Source of the DNA: Caballeronia telluris
GTDB taxonomy: Bacteria; Pseudomonadota; Gammaproteobacteria; Burkholderiales; Burkholderiaceae
Assembly (NCBI RefSeq): GCF_001544495.1
Contig: NZ_FCNZ02000002.1
Location: 1-64,000, forward strand
Length of the DNA stretch: 64,000 nt
Direction: 5' to 3'
Below, piece after piece: positions 7,578 to 15,016 of this stretch (its first letter is position 1; every line of letters begins with the position of its first letter). Both the position numbers and the translations under genes were made by a program. A model generated the notes under the pieces. It worked only from the letters and a program-made list of their open reading frames with translations. It was not told where the DNA came from and made no database searches.

Positions 7578-9799
7578 GATTTATCCCCCAATATTCGATA
7601 CGCATTTTGAGTTTCGGTCCAGCGCAACGGCGGACTGTTCACATCGTACGGGTTGACAATTCTGCTCACCGCACGCGACGCGGCCTCTGAAATTCCACCA
7701 TCCGCAGCCTTCTCGACGGGATAACGCGTGCAAAAGAAGCCCGCAGTATCAACGCAGGAGTAAGCGTCGTTTCCGACTAACTCAGGATTGTTTATAACTG
7801 GACCATCGGCAGGCGGATGACTGCTGAACCAAGCGTGATTATACGAACTACTATCAAGCCACCCTCTAAAAACCCAATATTCGGAATAGTTATATCGCCC
7901 AGTAAGTTGTTTGAATCCTCGGCCCCGAAATTTTACCCCGTCACCAACACTCGAGTTGCCTAAGCCGATGTTATGTTCATAATTATGAAAATAAGCGACA
8001 ATAGCGGGTGGAGAGTTAAGGTAACCGTTCAACTCTGGCATAATTGAGGCGTGGTTGTTTCTGACGGCAGCCGAGATGGCAACGGAAGTCTCGCGGACCA
8101 CCATCATGTAGTAAGATTCAACCGCAATTTGCCCAAAAAAATGAGAGCCGCGCACTTGAGTGCCAATGCCATATTTTCTAAACGTGCCGTTGATAGCAGG
8201 CCGGTATTTCTCCCGATATTCTTCGCCCGCCTTCCCTAACACGGTATATTTCGATTCCGAATAGATTTGCGACAACTCATTCTTGCTCAGCCACCCGCAT
8301 TTCCTGAAATGCCGAATAAACGCAAGCGGATGGAAGAACCAGAGTTTCTGCCCGGCCGGCAAGCCGGTTTTGTCCCAGAACTGGACCTCCTTCAGATACT
8401 TGAGGAAATCGCTATAGCCCTGTTGGTTGCCATGATAGGACCCGCCCTCGTCTAGCAGCTTCGCATAGCGTTGCTCGTTGTGCGTGCTGTCCCATTCGCT
8501 GGGCGCATTGCAGATAAAACCGCGTAGCTGCTGGCGCACCTGAGCGTTACCCTTCACATATGCCGAGAGTACGTTCGTCTTATGGGCTTCCGGCCTTTCT
8601 CCTGCCACCGCAGGTACTTCGTGCGGCGCGGCATCGGCCAGTAGTTTCTTCAACGCGTGCACGTCGCACAGACCGTCGCTATCGAACGGGGTGTTGGCGT
8701 CGCTGACCTTCCGCCAGCCCATCAAGGACAGGAAATCCGCGTCCGAGAACTTGTGGATGTTTGAGTCGTTGATATCGATGTAGCCCACCTGGTTCGCAGC
8801 CCAGGTGACCTTCATCCACGTTACGCACGCATCAGCAGCCAGCGTGGGGGTGGCGGACAGAATTCGACCAAAACGCAGCAGCTCATAGCCGTCGCTTGGA
8901 CAGGTCGCGTAGAGTGCGGTGGCATGCTTGTACAGATCGTACTCGTAGTCCTTTTCCTCCACGGGTTGCGGCGTGAGCAACGTTCGGGTGCCGTCCTGCG
9001 CTACGCTCCAGACATTGGTGTATTTCGCACCTTTGCTGAAGTACGTCTCCACCAACAGCGGCAAGGCGTTCGAGCCCGCCTGTCCCGGCTCGAATTTAAT
9101 CCCGTGCAACTTGTTGTCGGCGTTGGTTCCAGTGGGAAGCCGGAGAAAATTGCTGCCGGCCGGAATGACGAAATACGCATGCCCCCACCAGTCGGTCCCT
9201 TCAGATGGAGTGGGCGTCTCGTTGCCGAGTTGTGTGTGCCGGAAATAGGCGTCGAAACCCGCCGGCGTCGTGAAGATTTCGAAATGCAGGTGCGGCATGC
9301 CCTCATACTTCCCGAGCCATCCCAGCACGTCCTTGCGCCGGACCTTCTTGCCGCCGCCTGAAACGGCTGGGGGCACCTGCGCGGCAGGGGCGCCCGTCGG
9401 CATACGCAGGAACTCGGGCATTTCGTTGGCGTTCGCACTGTGCTGCTGGTATTCCGCCAGCGGCAGTAAATGCATGTAGAGCGAATAGAACGTCAGCGTG
9501 CGGCCATCGCCGGTCTCGGTCGTGTGTTTGAGCAGCACAAAACCCGTATGACTCGCGCCGTCGTCAATCGCCTGCTGACAGACCCGATACGCCACGACCT
9601 CGCCATCGGCAATCGCGTACACCTTGTCCTTTGTGTCCGGCTGAAGATGGACGCCACCATGCCAGCGACGGTCGAAAGCGATTGGGTAGATGCCGTGTGC
9701 ACATTCGAACTGGTCTACCGCGTCCATCATTGGATCGGGGTTCGTCCCGGTCGGGAGCGCAAGACCTGCGTCGGGCAGAAACGGGGGGCTGATAATCAT
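7574..9799 (-). CDS. T6SS effector A: M23 peptidase plus GH19/lysozyme-like domain
   Basis: 741-residue putative bifunctional cell-wall effector. Residues about 40-180 form an M23 (LytM-like) metallopeptidase domain: RRWHGGVHLQP (H47, H51), YSLYMHL (H110) and MPHLHFEIF (H170, H172). M23 enzymes cut peptide cross-links. The usual second zinc ligand is Asp; here that place is His51. Residues about 200-490 are a middle region with a Trp-rich stretch but no domain I can name. Residues about 505-741 look GH19/lysozyme-like: HFFGQIAVES with candidate acid E561, and FRGRGFKQLTGRYNY at about 624-638. No signal peptide is present, as expected for T6SS delivery. The start lies five bases after the vgrG remnant stop. 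Residues 1-501 match effector B with about 30 substitutions; beyond Cys501 the two differ. Confidence 0.75.
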   Translation of the reverse strand: MIISPPFLPDAGLALPTGTNPDPMMDAVDQFECAHGIYPIAFDRRWHGGVHLQPDTKDKVYAIADGEVVAYRVCQQAIDDGASHTGFVLLKHTTETGDGRTLTFYSLYMHLLPLAEYQQHSANANEMPEFLRMPTGAPAAQVPPAVSGGGKKVRRKDVLGWLGKYEGMPHLHFEIFTTPAGFDAYFRHTQLGNETPTPSEGTDWWGHAYFVIPAGSNFLRLPTGTNADNKLHGIKFEPGQAGSNALPLLVETYFSKGAKYTNVWSVAQDGTRTLLTPQPVEEKDYEYDLYKHATALYATCPSDGYELLRFGRILSATPTLAADACVTWMKVTWAANQVGYIDINDSNIHKFSDADFLSLMGWRKVSDANTPFDSDGLCDVHALKKLLADAAPHEVPAVAGERPEAHKTNVLSAYVKGNAQVRQQLRGFICNAPSEWDSTHNEQRYAKLLDEGGSYHGNQQGYSDFLKYLKEVQFWDKTGLPAGQKLWFFHPLAFIRHFRKCGWLSKNELSQIYSESKYTVLGKAGEEYREKYRPAINGTFRKYGIGTQVRGSHFFGQIAVESYYMMVVRETSVAISAAVRNNHASIMPELNGYLNSPPAIVAYFHNYEHNIGLGNSSVGDGVKFRGRGFKQLTGRYNYSEYWVFRGWLDSSSYNHAWFSSHPPADGPVINNPELVGNDAYSCVDTAGFFCTRYPVEKAADGGISEAASRAVSRIVNPYDVNSPPLRWTETQNAYRILGDKS

Positions 9800-10164
9800 A
9801 ATCGCTATTGTGTATGGCTATATCTGTCGTTGGGCTGGTAGTGGCTCACGGGCAGTTGCGGCAGGCTGACCGCCGTATTGCCAGGTCCTTCGAAGGTGAA
9901 CGACGCGGCCTTGATGCGGAATTCGCCGGGGCAGTTGAAGACGACATTGCCGTTCTCGATGGTCATCGAGGCGCCGCCGCTAGCCATCATCGCCTTCGTT
10001 TTGGCATCCACGAGCACGTTCGCGCTGGCGCTTGAGACGTGCAACTGCTGATCGGCGAAAAGATCCATCGGCGCGCTCTGCGCCTGCAACTCGATTTTCC
10101 CTTTCGAGAAAAACTTGATGCCGAGCTTATGCGCGCACAGCGAGATCAATTCGCCCTCCATGCG
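8297..10164. repeat. Direct repeat R1, copy 1 (second copy 13148-15016)
   Basis: Effector codons 1-501 plus the last ~118 codons of vgrG occur twice in the same orientation, nearly identical, including the short intergenic stretch with TAGCGATTAT. One edge lies at the Cys501 codon of both effectors (8297 and 13148). The other lies at about 10164, where this copy meets PAAR sequence; the second copy continues into the full vgrG. Confidence 0.9.
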
Positions 10165-10176
10165 AGATTTCGCCAC
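9805..10176 (-). pseudogene. vgrG 3' remnant (last ~118 codons)
   Basis: This frame repeats the C-terminal DUF2345-type end of the VgrG at 14656-17076 almost exactly, from GELISLCAHKLGIK to the final HTQ, with only a few changes (for example KFF for KIF and YQPND for YQRND). It has lost the spike body. The homology breaks at about 10160-10170, where the bases change to those of the PAAR gene start. An open frame from a GTG at 10176 or an ATG at 10161 could still be translated, and its stop lies five bases before effector A, exactly as in the intact vgrG-effector B pair. I read it as the scar of a tandem duplication. A short DUF2345-only adaptor is possible but not supported. Confidence 0.8.
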
Positions 10177-10216
10177 CGTGTTCGAGTTTGTCGCCTTTGC
10201 AGATGGGAGATTTCAT
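10165..10216 (-). pseudogene. PAAR gene 5' remnant
   Basis: The bases 10169-10216 match the start of the intact PAAR gene (7034-7081) with few changes and encode MKSPICKGDKLEHGGE before running into the vgrG remnant. The reading frame is then lost relative to PAAR. With the adjoining vgrG 3' end it forms a chimeric junction that marks where one copy of the module ended and the next began. Confidence 0.8.
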
Positions 10217-10690
10217 AATTCCCCCCGAAATATTTAGCCATTCTGACACTGCTGCCTTGAAAACTGCGGCTCCGACACCGGATCAAACGACTTAATATTC
10301 ATTTTTTTAGTATCAATAATATCAAAACCAAATCGACTGGATATAAATATTAGATTTGATTCGGATCCAAACGCGGCTTCATATATCCCGCCGCCATATG
10401 TTTTCTCCATAATCATACGCGGCCTCGGGTTTAAAGTATAAATGGAAATAAATACAGCCTGGGGGCTTCGAAGATCTACCTTGTTTGGCATCCCATAAAC
10501 AACAAGCCGCTCCCCATTTGAAGCGAACACTCCCCCGGAAATTTCGTGATCAATTTTACAAGCCCTATTTCCCTTTTATTGCGCGTGACGCGCATTTCAC
10601 CACCTCCGACGATCTGGGCTGAATAAATTCCATCGCAAGAATTAACTACTTCTGCGCGAGCGTCAGTTAAGAAAACGGAAAGAAGAAAAA
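10169..10690. repeat. Direct repeat R2, copy 2
   Basis: Partner of 7034-7560; contains the immunity pseudogene and the PAAR start. Similarity fades towards 10690 in the signal-peptide region. Confidence 0.85.
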
Positions 10691-10729
10691 AAAGAAAGCA
10701 TCTCCCAGAGAAATGATTTTGGATATCAT
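10234..10729 (-). pseudogene. Frameshifted paralogue of immunity A
   Basis: The second half (10234-10530) matches immunity A closely (VVYGMPNKVDLRSPQAVF, MIMEKTYGGGIYEAAFG, FGFDIIDTKKM). The first half matches in another frame (DARAEVVNSCDGIYSAQIVG). The break lies at about 10553-10558, where immunity A has five A residues in the coding strand (GTAAAAATT) and this copy has four (GTAAAATTG). The signal peptide also looks damaged: the only ATG with a Shine-Dalgarno-like stretch (10729, after AAAAAAGG) opens a frame that stops early. It is therefore a relic of the immunity gene that once followed the other effector copy. A sequencing error in the homopolymer could explain the internal shift but not the start. 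Confidence 0.8.
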
Positions 10730-10791
10730 CCTTTTTTCCTTGTCCGCAAAAACTCAGGCCATGGCGCCTGTTGCCTTTGAGAATGGGATGC

Positions 10792-11430
10792 TTAATTTTC
10801 GAGGGTGTCATTTTTATTAAAGAGCGCCGCACAAGCATCATCGTCCGCTACGACACGTCGATTGCCCTGGATGTCCCATACTCCCGGAAAGGAGCCTTGC
10901 GAACAGTCCATTTGTCCAGTTGGCGCGACATAGCGTCCGTTGAGGGAGATGATCGCCGTCCCCGCCTCGCCACTACCACCGAAAGCGGATTTCCTCAGTT
11001 CACTGAGCTTCCGGCCCGCAACATACGCGCCCTTTACCGAAACAAGGTTTCGTGACGATCCGATACGGGCAACCGTAGCCAGATACGTAAATGGCTGCGC
11101 GCTAACAAAATCCAGGGCGACATAAATACCCTTCGAGAGATTTATGTCGGCCAGTACGCCCACATTCGGCGGGATCGAGAGGACATGCACTGCTCGTCCG
11201 GCCTGACAATGAGCCAGTTCCTGTTTCGCAACATATCCGGCTTCAGAGACCATGACCGCTGATCTATCGAAACTTTCGACTGCGTAAAGCGGAGGCTTGT
11301 CAAGTAAGCACATTCTGGAGCTGTCGATTTTCAATGAGGAACTGGCCACCTTGTAGGTGTCATCCGCATATGCGGTCCGAAACACAAAAATCGACGCCAA
11401 AGCAAATAAACTCCAACCGATCCTAGCCAT
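10792..11430 (-). CDS. Exported protein, candidate immunity factor B2
   Basis: 212 residues with a clear signal peptide (IGWSLFALASIFVFRTAYA) and probable cleavage before DDTYKV. No family recognised. The mature part holds five Cys (MCLLDK, HCQAG, MDCSQG and two others nearby or fewer after processing) and the late segment GVWDIQGNRRVV. The ATG at 11430 overlaps the small frame upstream by eight bases, and the spacing suggests one transcript from effector B. Base composition is nearer the genome than that of the neighbouring relic. Export to the periplasm and position behind a peptidoglycan hydrolase suggest immunity, though it could be an accessory lysozyme inhibitor. The role is inference. 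Confidence 0.5.
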   Translation of the reverse strand: MARIGWSLFALASIFVFRTAYADDTYKVASSSLKIDSSRMCLLDKPPLYAVESFDRSAVMVSEAGYVAKQELAHCQAGRAVHVLSIPPNVGVLADINLSKGIYVALDFVSAQPFTYLATVARIGSSRNLVSVKGAYVAGRKLSELRKSAFGGSGEAGTAIISLNGRYVAPTGQMDCSQGSFPGVWDIQGNRRVVADDDACAALFNKNDTLEN

Positions 11431-11554
11431 ACCGCAAACCCAAGCTGTCTGTTAAAGTCGTAGTCGTTAATCCCTGAGTATATCGAATTTCCGTCGCACC
11501 TGCCGAAAATGCGATACACGTCAAAATCAAAAAAAACGATCCGATTAGTTTCAT
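11423..11554 (-). CDS. 43-residue exported peptide or truncated immunity gene
   Basis: Starts MKLIGSFFLILTCIAFSAGA, a good signal peptide, and ends after only some 23 further residues (TEIRYTQGLTTTTL and a short tail). GGAG stands about eight bases before the ATG, so translation is plausible. Its TAG lies inside the start of the next gene, an eight-base overlap. It may be a real small periplasmic peptide, a leader for coupled translation, or the stump of a larger gene. I cannot tell which. Confidence 0.4.
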   Translation of the reverse strand: MKLIGSFFLILTCIAFSAGATEIRYTQGLTTTTLTDSLGLRYG

Positions 11555-11595
11555 CGCGCCTACTCCGGCATAAGCAGGGACGCCACAATTCCATT

Positions 11596-12246
11596 TTACT
11601 TCAATTTCGGAGTGACAGGATATATCTTTGCAAGTGCCTTTCGAATTGACACCGCGTCCTTGTACTGCGCATGCGTAGAGTGACCGTCGCGAAAACCGCA
11701 TTCACATTGATCGACAAAGGGTGCGCTGGCATCGCTCTGCAATCCAGCGAAAACGGCTCCCTTTTTAGCGTTTCCGGTTAGCTTGTAGATGTATCCGTCA
11801 TAATACTCGCCGCCATAATCGTAATGGTTGAGTGTCGTATGCACCAAAATGACGATCTCCTTATCTTTCGCGTCATGATCCGCATTCGCAAAAAAGACAG
11901 TAGCAATTTCTGGGATGCCGTCATCTTTCACGTAACGATCGAATAATACATCGTGCCAAAGATGGTTTTCGTCAGCGAACAGCAAATGTGCATCCAACAT
12001 GTAAGGCCGATTTTCTTTGGTATAGCCAGGTACATCGGAAATGTTCATCACAAAGTAGATGTACACCCCTTCCATGGTAGGTCCCGCGTCAATGATCGGT
12101 GGTTGCAATTTATGGGTCGCGTCGGTGCGAGCACTCACTGCAGCCTGAAGTGCAGGGAGGGCGTCGGTTGCATGGGCCCGTAGCACAAAGGACGAAACAA
12201 GCAATACAAACAAAAAACGTAATGTAAAAGTCCATCGATTATTCAT
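11596..12246 (-). CDS. Exported protein, candidate immunity factor B1
   Basis: 216 residues from the ATG at 12246, preceded by AGAGG ten bases upstream; an in-frame TTG at 12255 is a poorer choice. The N-terminus (TLRFLFVLLVSSFVLRAHA) is a signal peptide. The mature protein carries a Tyr-rich stretch (LNHYDYGGEYYDGYIYKL) and one CEC pair. No known family recognised. It is the first gene after effector B, 94 bases downstream of its stop, which is the usual place for the cognate immunity gene, and periplasmic location fits the target. The segment is A+T-rich compared with the T6SS structural genes. Confidence 0.5.
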   Translation of the reverse strand: MNNRWTFTLRFLFVLLVSSFVLRAHATDALPALQAAVSARTDATHKLQPPIIDAGPTMEGVYIYFVMNISDVPGYTKENRPYMLDAHLLFADENHLWHDVLFDRYVKDDGIPEIATVFFANADHDAKDKEIVILVHTTLNHYDYGGEYYDGYIYKLTGNAKKGAVFAGLQSDASAPFVDQCECGFRDGHSTHAQYKDAVSIRKALAKIYPVTPKLK

Positions 12247-12340
12247 AACAACCAAACCTCTGTTTGAATTCTACTGGAACATGCTTCGACCGGCGGGTAT
12301 CCGCACGTGTCTCGCTCTTGGGGCTGAAAACAAATCACAG

Positions 12341-14650
12341 TCACCCCTCCTTCTGACGCTCCAACGTGCTATTTGCCGGCATAACTGGCGCATCGCCAAG
12401 GATGAAATAGGTGTACCTAAAAAACTGCTGACGCGCAGGCAAGCCGCCCGCACCACCCACCAAGCGAAAACAAGCCTGAACATCTGTGTCGAGGGAACCC
12501 AGGTCGGCTTTCTTATTGATACGCGTGCCCACCCAAAAGTACCCGGCTGAATCCGCCGCAGTTTCGGCGTCAGCCTGTAGAAGCGTCGGATTGGGATCGG
12601 TCGTAAAATCCCTGCCGCGATATTCCCCATACTTGCGATACCCTTTTCGCCATGTCAGGTGAATCAAACCGCGACCGCAAAAACGAGCACCGTCGCCCAA
12701 CTGCACGTTTTCACCAGCTACGGCTTTGTTGTGAACTTCACCGGGACGTTGGGCTATGTATGTAGCACGATCACGGTTTTTCAGAAAACCAAGATTTTTA
12801 AGCCAATTGTACTTGTTGTCGAAATCGTAGGCGGCATCAATGGCGGTATAGCTCTCATACATTTTCCGGAAGTAATCCGCGTTTCCATTCTCTCTCGTTG
12901 AACATAAAGCTCCAGTCTCCTTGAAAATCTGCCCAAGGAAGTGGGCATTTCGGAGACTGTTGTTAAATCCATATTTGAGAAGCATGTGATTGAGTGCCTG
13001 CCACATGTGTTGTGGCGATTGCCCCCTAGCATCGTTGTTGCCCTCAGTAAATCGTTTCTGGCTCTCAGCCCATGAGATATGACCGCCGGCCTCAGATATC
13101 GAAGTACGAGGCAGCAGTTGGGTCTGCTCCTGCAGGCTCATCCACCTGCACTTCCTGAAATGCCGAATGAACGCAAGGGGATGGAAGAACCACAGCTTCT
13201 GCCCGGCCGGCAAGCCGGTTTTGTCCCAGAACTGGACCTCCTTCAGATACTTGAGGAAATCGCTATAGCCCTGCTGGTTGCCATGATAGAACCCGCCCTC
13301 GTCGAGCAGCTTCGCATAGCGTTGTTCGTTGTGCGTGCTGTCCCATTCGCTGGGCGCATTGCAGATAAAACCGCGTAGCTGCTGGCGCACCTGAGCGTTA
13401 CCCTTCACATACGCCGAGAGTACGTTGGTCTTATGGGCTTCCGGCCTTTCTCCTGCCACCGCAGGTACTTCGTGCGGCGCGGCATCGGCCAGTAGTTTCT
13501 TCAACGCGTCCACGTCGCACAGACCGTCGCTATCGAACGGGGTGTTGGCGTCGCTGACCTTCCGCCAGCCCATCAAGGATAGGAAATCCGCGTCCGAGAA
13601 CTTCTGGATGTTTGAGTCGTTGATATCGATGTAGCCCACCTGGCTCGCAGCCCAGGTGACCTTCATCCACGTTACGCACGCATCAGCAACCAGCGTTTTG
13701 GAGGTGGACAGGATTCGACCAAAACGCAGCAGCTCATAGCCGTCGCTTGGACAGGTCGCGTAGAGCGCCTTGGCGCGCTGATACAGATCGTACTCGTAGT
13801 CCTTTTCCTCCACGGGTTGCGGCATGAGCAACGTTCGGGTGCCGTCCTGCGCTACGCTCCAGACATTGGTGTATTTCGCACCTTTGCTGAAGTACGTCTC
13901 CACCAGCAGCGGCAAGGCGTTCGGGCCCGCCTGTCCCGGCTCGAATTTAATCGCGTGCAACTTGTTGTCGGCGTCGGTTCCAGTGGAAAGCCGGAGAAAA
14001 TTGCTGCCGGCCGGAATGAGGAAATACGCGTGTCCCCACCAGTCGGTCCCTCCAGAGGGCGTGGGTGTCTCGTTGCCGAGTTGTGTGTGCCCAAAATAGG
14101 CGTTGAAATCCGCCGGCATCATGAAGATTTCGAAATGCAGGTGCGGCATGCCCTCATACTTCCCGAGCCATCCCAGCACGTCCTTGCGCCGGACCTTCTT
14201 GCCGCCGCCTGAAACGGCTGGGGGCACCTGCGCGGCAGGGGCGCCCGTCGGCATACGCAGGAACTCGGGCATTTCGTTGGCGTTCGCACTGTGCTGCTGG
14301 TATTCCGCCAGCGGCAGTAAATGCATGTAGAGCGAATAGAACGTCAGCGTGCGGCCATCGCCGGTCTCGGTCGTGTGTTTGAGCAGCACAAAGCCGGTAT
14401 GGCTCGCGCCATCGTCAATCGCATGCTGGCAGACCCGGTACGCCACGACCACGCCATCGGCAATCGCATGCACGCGCCCCTTTGTATCCGGCTGAAGATG
14501 TACGCCACCGTGCCAGCGCCGGTCGAAAGCGATTGGGTAGATGCCGTGTGCACATTCGAATTTGTCTACCGCGTCCATCATCGGATCGGAGTTCGTGCCG
14601 GTCGGGACCGCAAGACCGGCGTCGGGTAGAAACGGGGGGCTGATGATCAT
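12341..14650 (-). CDS. T6SS effector B: M23 peptidase plus a different GH19/lysozyme-like domain
   Basis: 769-residue paralogue of effector A. Residues 1-501 carry the same M23 domain (WHGGVHL, MPHLHFEIF) and middle region with about 30 substitutions. After Cys501 the sequence is unrelated at first sight, yet again GH19/lysozyme-like: AHFLGQIFKETG (candidate acid E578), LGDGARFCGRGLIHLTW at about 651-667, then TDPNPTLLQADAETAADSAGYFW, typical of GH19 phage-type lysozymes. It resembles that family better than effector A does. It starts five bases after the intact vgrG stop, so VgrG is the likely carrier. No signal peptide. The A+T-rich part of the gene coincides with the exchanged C-terminus. 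Activity on peptidoglycan follows from family knowledge. Confidence 0.75.
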   Translation of the reverse strand: MIISPPFLPDAGLAVPTGTNSDPMMDAVDKFECAHGIYPIAFDRRWHGGVHLQPDTKGRVHAIADGVVVAYRVCQHAIDDGASHTGFVLLKHTTETGDGRTLTFYSLYMHLLPLAEYQQHSANANEMPEFLRMPTGAPAAQVPPAVSGGGKKVRRKDVLGWLGKYEGMPHLHFEIFMMPADFNAYFGHTQLGNETPTPSGGTDWWGHAYFLIPAGSNFLRLSTGTDADNKLHAIKFEPGQAGPNALPLLVETYFSKGAKYTNVWSVAQDGTRTLLMPQPVEEKDYEYDLYQRAKALYATCPSDGYELLRFGRILSTSKTLVADACVTWMKVTWAASQVGYIDINDSNIQKFSDADFLSLMGWRKVSDANTPFDSDGLCDVDALKKLLADAAPHEVPAVAGERPEAHKTNVLSAYVKGNAQVRQQLRGFICNAPSEWDSTHNEQRYAKLLDEGGFYHGNQQGYSDFLKYLKEVQFWDKTGLPAGQKLWFFHPLAFIRHFRKCRWMSLQEQTQLLPRTSISEAGGHISWAESQKRFTEGNNDARGQSPQHMWQALNHMLLKYGFNNSLRNAHFLGQIFKETGALCSTRENGNADYFRKMYESYTAIDAAYDFDNKYNWLKNLGFLKNRDRATYIAQRPGEVHNKAVAGENVQLGDGARFCGRGLIHLTWRKGYRKYGEYRGRDFTTDPNPTLLQADAETAADSAGYFWVGTRINKKADLGSLDTDVQACFRLVGGAGGLPARQQFFRYTYFILGDAPVMPANSTLERQKEG

Positions 14651-15016
14651 AATCGCTATTGTGTATGGCTATATCTGTCGTTGCGCTGGTAGTGGCTCAC
14701 GGGCAGTTGCGGCAGGCTGACCGCCGTATTGCCAGGTCCTTCGAAGGTGAACGACGCGGCCTTGATGCGGAATTCGCCGGGGCAGTTGAAGACGACATTG
14801 CCGTTCTCGATGGTCATCGAGGCGCCGCCGCTAGCCATCATTGCCTTCGTTTTGGCATCCACGAGCACGTTCGCGCTGGCGCTTGAGACGTGCAACTGCT
14901 GATCGGCGAAGAGATCCATGGGTGCGCTCTGCGCCTGCAACTCGATTTTCCCTTTCGAGAAAATCTTGATGCCGAGCTTATGTGCGCACAGCGAAATCAA
15001 TTCGCCCGCCACCATG
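13148..15016. repeat. Direct repeat R1, copy 2
   Basis: Partner of 8297-10164. This copy keeps the intact vgrG and leads into the effector B C-terminus. Identity is high enough over about 1.85 kb to allow recombination between the copies, which would delete or re-sort the intervening cassette. Confidence 0.9.

Noticed and set aside
10161-10176. New gene starting at the chimeric joint
   Set aside because: The frame is only the vgrG 3' remnant with a start codon created by the junction; no evidence that it is an independent gene.
7034-15016. Prophage lysis cassette (because of lysozyme-like and peptidase domains)
   Set aside because: No holin, spanin, terminase or structural phage genes; the enzymes are linked to vgrG and PAAR and lack export signals, as T6SS effectors do.
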